DNA from: Paenibacillus etheri
Lineage (GTDB): Bacteria; Bacillota; Bacilli; Paenibacillales; Paenibacillaceae
Length of the DNA stretch: 38,225 bases
Assembly: GCF_001012825.1 (NCBI RefSeq)
Contig: NZ_LCZJ02000033.1
Location: forward strand, 427,795 to 466,019
Direction of reading: 5' to 3'
The translations under genes were made by a program, and so were the position numbers. Position 1 is the stretch's first letter. Every line of letters starts with the position of its first letter. Under the pieces are notes generated by a model. The model did not search any database. It saw nothing but the letters and a program-made list of their open reading frames with translations, and was not told the origin of the DNA. Below are positions 33,354-38,225 of the stretch, piece after piece.

Positions 33354-34070
33354 TTACCCCCCCATAGAAGAGATCAAGTGCTGGAGCGGACCCTTGTAAC
33401 GAGCGTTTGTTGCAGCTGCCTCTGCCATAATGACATCGTAATATTTAAGCGTCCCCATCCCTTCATGATTACGGTAAGCGGTGAGTGACTGATTGAGCAT
33501 CACAGGTGCATACCCGTTCAGAATCGCGCGGTACCATAAATCATAGTCATGGGTATAGGGAAGTGATTCATTAAAAAGCCCAATCGCTCCAAACACCTCT
33601 CGTTTGAACATCACCGTACAGCCATTAATAGGGTTACCCTGTAAAAAACAACGTAAATAATCGAGGTGACTAGGAAACAATAGCGCTGCATTCATCTGAA
33701 GTAATTGAGATTGAGCGTTAATAAAATTGAAGTTGGTATAGGAGATGAACAGGTGGTTCTGCTCCATGAACAGCACCTGATTATTGATTTTGTCTCGGTA
33801 GAATAAGTCATCTGAGCTGAGCCAGACCACATAGTCTCCTGTTGAATGCAAGATACCGTGATTCAGTGCGGAGGCGGTTCCTCCATTGCTTTTTCCCAAA
33901 TAATGAATTCGCGGAAAATACGGTCTAATCAGATCTGCATGAACGGTTGAGCCGTCATCGACGACAATGACCTCGTATGGCTCCCAAGACTGTGAAAGCA
34001 CACTTTGCAAGGCATGCTCTATATAAGGGCAGTTATAAAAAGGAATCACTACCGATACTTTCGGTCTCAT
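33354..34070 (-). CDS. GT2-family glycosyltransferase (paralogue of the next GT2)
   Basis: 238 residues. VSVVIPFYNCPYIEHALQSV, YEVIVVDDGST and VVWLSSDDLFYRD mark the GT-A fold with its metal site. ATG 34070 is chosen because it overlaps the stop of the upstream dehydrogenase as ATGA. It is very like the GT2 at 32017-32739, so the two probably add related sugars or act one after the other on the same chain. Cytoplasmic. Confidence 0.9.
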   Translation of the reverse strand: MRPKVSVVIPFYNCPYIEHALQSVLSQSWEPYEVIVVDDGSTVHADLIRPYFPRIHYLGKSNGGTASALNHGILHSTGDYVVWLSSDDLFYRDKINNQVLFMEQNHLFISYTNFNFINAQSQLLQMNAALLFPSHLDYLRCFLQGNPINGCTVMFKREVFGAIGLFNESLPYTHDYDLWYRAILNGYAPVMLNQSLTAYRNHEGMGTLKYYDVIMAEAAATNARYKGPLQHLISSMGG

Positions 34071-35050
34071 AACATCCGTCCTTCCCAGTTCGCACGGCAA
34101 TATTCCAAAATATCTGATAAGGACTGACTAAACTCAATTTCTGGCTTCCAGCCCAGTGAAGATACATTTTCCTCCGGTGTTGCAGAAGTATCTGAAGGGA
34201 TTAGTCTATCCCCCGCCATTCCGCTTTCCAGAATAGAGCGTGCAGCTTGTTCTGGTCCCCAGTCCATCGGAACCGAAGTAGTGGAACGGCTTATCAGCTG
34301 CTCCGCGATATCTCCAAGTTGCCGCTGTGTTCCTGAATCAATTCGATAAATGGTTCCATTAATACCTTCGCGTAATATAAGGTCATAAGCTCTTACAGCA
34401 TCGCGTACATCCAAAAAATCACGTAATGCATGGCGAGAAGAAAGTTTAAAGGGAGGGATTTCTTCGCCTGCATGCACTTCACTACGAACAATATGCTGTG
34501 CCAGTAATGAGCAGAAACCGGTAGAAGGACCGGGACCGATCAGGTTGCAGGGCTCAGCCAGCAGAACGGGCTGTTTAAATAACGTCCCCCAAGCTAAAGA
34601 CACCAGCTCTTCTATTGTTTTGCTGAGGCTATATGGGTGTGGTGGTCCTGCCACCACACCCGGTTTGAATTTAAGTCGCGAGCCTACTACAAGAATCCGA
34701 CTGGCAGGTAGACTTCGCATGGCTTCTAGCAAATATAAAGTAGCCATCACATTCGTCTCCATATAGAGCAAAGGGTTACGCCAAGACTCGGGCACCGAGT
34801 TGTTTCCTGCCAAATGAAGGACAGCCTCCGGCGTAGTTTCCTTGATCATCTCGGCTACGGCCTTCCGATTGCTTAAATCACAGTGATAAACCTTCACTCC
34901 TTCTGGAAACAGAGCAGAAGACAGGACGCCCGCTATCGATGGCGGACGTAGCACAGCGGTAACCTCAGCGCCTCCTGCCGAGAACAAATGAACAGCATGT
35001 CGACCGGTGAACCCAGCCGCCCCGGTAATCAGTAGTTTTTGACCTTTCAT
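34067..35050 (-). CDS. NAD-dependent epimerase/dehydratase (extended SDR)
   Basis: 327 residues, Rossmann fold with GAAGFTGRHAV at the start, a catalytic YSLSK, and LHLAGNNSVPESW typical of nucleotide-sugar enzymes related to GDP-mannose 4,6-dehydratase and GDP-6-deoxy-lyxo-hexulose reductase. The substrate is uncertain. The start overlaps the stop of the RmlD-like gene (ATGA). It may make a second 6-deoxy sugar or finish the UDP-HexNAc derivative made by the three genes before it. Confidence 0.85.
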   Translation of the reverse strand: MKGQKLLITGAAGFTGRHAVHLFSAGGAEVTAVLRPPSIAGVLSSALFPEGVKVYHCDLSNRKAVAEMIKETTPEAVLHLAGNNSVPESWRNPLLYMETNVMATLYLLEAMRSLPASRILVVGSRLKFKPGVVAGPPHPYSLSKTIEELVSLAWGTLFKQPVLLAEPCNLIGPGPSTGFCSLLAQHIVRSEVHAGEEIPPFKLSSRHALRDFLDVRDAVRAYDLILREGINGTIYRIDSGTQRQLGDIAEQLISRSTTSVPMDWGPEQAARSILESGMAGDRLIPSDTSATPEENVSSLGWKPEIEFSQSLSDILEYCRANWEGRML

Positions 35051-35886
35051 GGGGACATCTCTGACTGTTTCATCCAGTCAACCAGTTCTTGTAGCATCAA
35101 TGGGTACGAAGGCAACGGCAAATTAACATCCGTTCTTGTATTCACTAATGTTCGATCTTGTATATGCTTATCCTCAGGGATGATTTCTACATCCTCTTTA
35201 TGAAAAGCAGCCTGAATATGCTGAAGCAGCTCATACTTACTTACTGGCTTCGGATGCGCTAAATGGATCAGCCCCGATACTGTGGAATCCAGCAGCATAT
35301 CCACTGCTTTAGCTAATTGGAGTGTAGTGACTCCGTTCCACATCACGCGGCGGTATCCTGACACTTGACCACTCTGTGCCAAGAACCAATCCATCAAACC
35401 AATACCATCTGGGCGGATTTCCGGACCAATAATCGAAGTGCGGATCGTAAGATGCCCAGGTTGCCGCACCTCGCCAAGACTTTTCGAAATCGCATAGACA
35501 GAAGTTCCATCAGGAACATCCTCTTCTGTGTACCCCCCGCGTGTTCCTTCAAACACGCAGTCGGTACTGATATGAATAAGTCTTGCATGAACAGCTTCCG
35601 CCATCCGCCACAAGTGGTGAGGAAGAAAGCCATTCACATGGTAAGCCCCAATTTTGTCACGTTCTGCGAATTGATTGAGTACCCCCATCGCATTAATGAT
35701 GCAATGAGGGGAGACGATATCGACCAGCTTCTCTACTCCGGCTATATCGTTCGCATCTACATACAGCCCGCCAAGATCGCTCTTATCCCGGGTTGTATGG
35801 AAGACGTGATGCTTGCCCTGGCGGCGAAAGTAATCCGCCAGCATATGCCCCGCCATACCGTTTCCACCAAGGATAAGTAGCTTCAT
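35047..35886 (-). CDS. RmlD-like sugar nucleotide reductase
   Basis: 279 residues: MKLLILGGNGMAGHMLADYF (dinucleotide site), IHISTDCVFEGTRGGY, catalytic YAISK and the RmlD-like RRVMWNGVTTLQLAKAV. It is as short as RmlD and lacks the C-terminal cupin domain of CapF/WbjC/FnlB. Gene order after a 2-epimerase and a 4,6-dehydratase suggests it reduces a 4-keto UDP-HexNAc intermediate, as proposed for WbvR in L-QuiNAc synthesis, rather than dTDP-rhamnose; no rmlABC is here. It overlaps both neighbours by four bases. Confidence 0.85.
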   Translation of the reverse strand: MKLLILGGNGMAGHMLADYFRRQGKHHVFHTTRDKSDLGGLYVDANDIAGVEKLVDIVSPHCIINAMGVLNQFAERDKIGAYHVNGFLPHHLWRMAEAVHARLIHISTDCVFEGTRGGYTEEDVPDGTSVYAISKSLGEVRQPGHLTIRTSIIGPEIRPDGIGLMDWFLAQSGQVSGYRRVMWNGVTTLQLAKAVDMLLDSTVSGLIHLAHPKPVSKYELLQHIQAAFHKEDVEIIPEDKHIQDRTLVNTRTDVNLPLPSYPLMLQELVDWMKQSEMSP

Positions 35887-36869
35887 TGCAGGAACCCTCC
35901 CCGAATCAGGATGCTTTTGATCTCTTCCTGATCCATTAGATTCGTCTCTGAACTGAAGCTATTAAAGGAGACATGAGGATAAGCGCTATAATGTGCCTTT
36001 AATTCCGGCATATTCAGCGTAGGGAGAATCACTAGATACTGTTCATCGTAGACAACGGTAGTTAAGCTTTCGAAATCGCTCATCAGAATCTCGTGGATTT
36101 TCTCCCCCGGACGAATCCCGGTCTCAATAATACTTACATTCGACTCTCCAGAGGCCTCGATTAACACCTCCGCAAGATCGATAATCCGGCAGGTAGGCAT
36201 TGTCATGACGAAGATTTCTCCACCCAAGCTAACCTCGGAAGCTTTAAATAACAATGTAATCGCATCGCGTAGTGTGAAAAAGAAGCGGGTCATTTTCATA
36301 TCGGTAATGCGTACCTGTCCTTTGTCCTTGATCTGCTTCATGAACAAATGCACTACGCTGCCGTTTGTTCCGAGCACATTTCCTCCACGTACGGTGACAA
36401 AACGGGTATTTGAGCCAATTAGATTAGCATAGACAAACAATTTTTCCCCAATCGCTTTGGTCATTCCATAGAAGTTCGACGGGTTCGCAGCCTTATCCGT
36501 TGAGATGTAAATGGCCTTCTCGACGCCATTCACAATGGCTGCTTCGATCACATTCTGAGTGCCTACAACATTGGTTTTGAGCGCTTCATAGGGCTGATCT
36601 TCACAGACCGGAACATGTTTGAGCGCCGCTAAATGGAAGATATAATCAACGCCACGGCAAGCGGCGATCAGTGCATCCTTGTCACGGATATCGCCAATGA
36701 TAAAGCTGAGACGTTGATCCTCGAACTCCCGACTCATCGCCACCTGAGCGGACTCACTGCGGGAGAATACGATGATTTCCTTAGGATTTTGCGGCAGAAG
36801 TTGCCTAATCAGTTCATGCCCCCAGGAACCGGTGCCGCCTGTGACCACAATCCTTTTATTATTGAACAT
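35883..36869 (-). CDS. UDP-GlcNAc 4,6-dehydratase family (CapE/FnlA/PseB type)
   Basis: 328 residues from ATG 36869 (GGAGGG 7 nt upstream), overlapping the 2-epimerase gene by 11 bases. Motifs are VTGGTGSWGHELIRQL, FHLAALKHVPVCE, ISTDKAANPSNFYGMTK and MTRFFFTLRDA. The active site reads YGMTK, a normal Tyr-xxx-Lys as in PseB, where CapE/WbjB carry Met. GGNVLGTNGSV stands where relatives usually have YGNV. It removes water from UDP-GlcNAc to give a 4-keto-6-deoxy sugar, probably with C5 inversion. Confidence 0.88.
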   Translation of the reverse strand: MFNNKRIVVTGGTGSWGHELIRQLLPQNPKEIIVFSRSESAQVAMSREFEDQRLSFIIGDIRDKDALIAACRGVDYIFHLAALKHVPVCEDQPYEALKTNVVGTQNVIEAAIVNGVEKAIYISTDKAANPSNFYGMTKAIGEKLFVYANLIGSNTRFVTVRGGNVLGTNGSVVHLFMKQIKDKGQVRITDMKMTRFFFTLRDAITLLFKASEVSLGGEIFVMTMPTCRIIDLAEVLIEASGESNVSIIETGIRPGEKIHEILMSDFESLTTVVYDEQYLVILPTLNMPELKAHYSAYPHVSFNSFSSETNLMDQEEIKSILIRGGFLQ

Positions 36870-37953
36870 GCAGGTTCCCTCCAAGCAAAAATTTAACTAC
36901 CTTTACCGATACATCCGGAGTCATATATCCTTCCGGAGCCTCCCAATCCCTGCGGAGCGCCGTCATTAGCTTGACGCTGCGCAGAATACTTTTCTGGTCT
37001 ACACCTGACACCACGTTACTTCCGCAATCTACCGTTTCTGGACGCTCCGTTGTTCTGCGAATCGTAACGGTTGGCACTTTCATCAAGCAGCATTCCTCCT
37101 GTACAGTTCCACTATCGGTGATGGCACACAAGGCGTACTGTTCCAAATAAACAAAATCAAAAAATCCGAAGGGCTCATGAAATTCAACGAGAGGGTTCAT
37201 TGGAAGAGAAAATTGCTCGGTTAGTTTGGAGCGAGTGCGAGGATGAATGCTGCATATTAAACGAATTCCAAAATGCTCAGCCACTGCGTTAAGACCAGAC
37301 ATAATTTGTACAAGGGACTCTGGATCATCTACATTCTCAGCACGATGTGCTGTCACAAGGAAATACTGTCCTGAGGTAAGATTCAGCTGCTCCAGAATGC
37401 TGCTAGCCTGGATTTTTTGTTCAAAATGAGTCATGACCTCATGAATCGGATTTCCTGTTAACACAATACGTCTGCTTGGGAAGCCTTCGCTGATTAGATG
37501 TCTTTTACTCTGCTGTGTATATGGCATATTAATGGTCGAAACGGCATCTATGACACGGCGGTTTTTCTCTTCGGGCACTTTTAGGTCATAGCAACGGTTT
37601 CCTGCCTCCATATGCACCACCGGAATACCCATTCGTTCCGCCAAAATCGCGCATAACGCGCTATTCGTATCCCCCAGAAGCAAGACACGGTCTGGCTGTT
37701 CTTTCTGTAAAATGCTCTCTAGCCCTCCGAACATGGCGGCAAGCTGGCCGCCGAGTCCTGCTTGCTTATCCTGCAGCACATAATCCGGCGCTCGCAGTCC
37801 TAGCTCAGCAAAGAAAATACCGCTGAGACTGGCGGTGAAGTTCTGGCCGGTATGCACCAGAATGTGCCGCTCAGCATGCTCGTCGAGAAGCGGAATGATA
37901 ACACTGAGGCGGATGATTTCAGGCCTCGTGCCCAAAATCGTCATGATCTTCAT
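36859..37953 (-). CDS. wecB: UDP-N-acetylglucosamine 2-epimerase, non-hydrolysing (FnlC/WbjD/CapG-like)
   Basis: 364 residues from ATG 37953 (AGGGGAG 7 nt upstream); an in-frame extension to 38118 runs into repeat DNA and is not credible. Motifs are ILGTRPEIIRLS, HTGQNF, LLGDTNSALCA and CSIHPRTRSKL. The active-site block HMEAGNRCYDLKVPEEKNRR matches the FnlC/WbjD/CapG branch that works on 6-deoxy-L-HexNAc, where E. coli WecB has EAGLRTG. It is the first gene of the polysaccharide operon, so its role is likely the C2 inversion in a UDP-6-deoxy-L-HexNAc pathway. No clear promoter was found upstream. Confidence 0.92.
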   Translation of the reverse strand: MKIMTILGTRPEIIRLSVIIPLLDEHAERHILVHTGQNFTASLSGIFFAELGLRAPDYVLQDKQAGLGGQLAAMFGGLESILQKEQPDRVLLLGDTNSALCAILAERMGIPVVHMEAGNRCYDLKVPEEKNRRVIDAVSTINMPYTQQSKRHLISEGFPSRRIVLTGNPIHEVMTHFEQKIQASSILEQLNLTSGQYFLVTAHRAENVDDPESLVQIMSGLNAVAEHFGIRLICSIHPRTRSKLTEQFSLPMNPLVEFHEPFGFFDFVYLEQYALCAITDSGTVQEECCLMKVPTVTIRRTTERPETVDCGSNVVSGVDQKSILRSVKLMTALRRDWEAPEGYMTPDVSVKVVKFLLGGNLHVQ

Positions 37954-38055
37954 GAGTTCACTCCCCTGCCTGTTTGATGATAGTCTGACTTGGCTCAGTC
38001 GGGTGGACTGAGCGGTTAAAGGGATGGGGCTCTTAACGGGACTGGGCCAATCTAC

Positions 38056-38225
38056 AGGATTTATACCGTTTATTTGGCGGAACCGGCTGGAATCGCTGCG
38101 ATCCCTCTTTTCGCTCACTTGGCCGGATTTGAGGAATCTGGGGCATTAATACCCCTCTTTTCGCTCATTTGGCCGGATTTGCGGGAATCTGGGGCATTAA
38201 TACCCCTCTTTTCGCTCATTTGGCC
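38056..38225. repeat. 50-51 bp tandem repeat at the right edge
   Basis: Units start at 38105, 38155 and 38206 with CTCTTTTCGCTCA and contain TTGGCCGGATTTG and ATCTGGGGCATTAATACCC. A worn unit lies at about 38056-38104. The first two full units differ by two or three bases and one extra base. The array continues beyond the window. No coding content is seen. Confidence 0.88.

Noticed and set aside
37954-38118. N-terminal extension of the 2-epimerase
   Set aside because: It runs into the tandem repeat and lacks a ribosome site, while the internal ATG 37953 has one and matches the family start.

Overview
The window looks like a chromosomal segment of an endospore-forming Bacillota of the Paenibacillus type. 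The evidence is a 74-residue GerE homologue, a YhcN/YlaJ sporulation lipoprotein, LplA/LplB/LplC-style ABC sugar importers, strong AGGAGG-like ribosome binding sites, and 7-1-7 Fur boxes close to TGATAATNATTATCA. No rRNA, tRNA, CRISPR array or intact insertion sequence was seen.

Bases 1-7,600 (minus strand) hold a Fur-controlled siderophore-iron locus. It contains a PchR/YbtA-like AraC regulator, a heterodimeric YbtP/YbtQ-like ABC pair, a small unknown protein, and a second AraC regulator whose reading frame runs without a stop into an iron-siderophore-binding lipoprotein. Four Fur boxes lie here. One is inside the fused reading frame and one is inside a terminator-like hairpin. No siderophore synthesis genes are present, so use of foreign siderophores is likely.

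Bases 7,600-8,900 are a junk-like accessory patch: a truncated copy of the gerE 3' end, two small orphan genes and a decayed gene fragment.

Bases 8,900-17,900 (minus strand) form one glycan operon: LacI regulator, BadF-type sugar kinase, GH4 6-phospho-glycosidase, two ABC permeases, a binding lipoprotein and a secreted GHL10-like hydrolase. A good sigma-A promoter with an inverted repeat at the predicted transcription start precedes it. There is no PTS, so the kinase probably makes the phosphorylated substrate of the GH4 enzyme.

Bases 17,900-20,000 contain a SagB-type flavin oxidoreductase lying between two near-identical 79-bp copies of the gerE 3' end plus terminator, then gerE itself, then a 55-residue gene.

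Bases 20,000-24,200 (plus strand) are a Fur-controlled efeO-efeB-efeU iron uptake operon with an unusual GC-rich stretch in efeU. Bases 24,400-28,500 hold a LacI regulator and an rpiR-nagB-nagA operon for amino-sugar breakdown. Bases 28,556-29,641 encode the YhcN-like protein, with a low-complexity Gly/Thr/Asn insert.

Bases 29,800-38,225 are a surface-polysaccharide locus: one plus-strand glycosyltransferase converging on an eight-gene minus-strand operon. The operon starts with a UDP-HexNAc 2-epimerase, a 4,6-dehydratase and an RmlD-like reductase (a UDP-6-deoxy-L-HexNAc pathway), followed by another short-chain dehydrogenase, three glycosyltransferases and a methyltransferase, many joined by ATGA overlaps. 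A 50-51 bp tandem repeat runs off the right edge.
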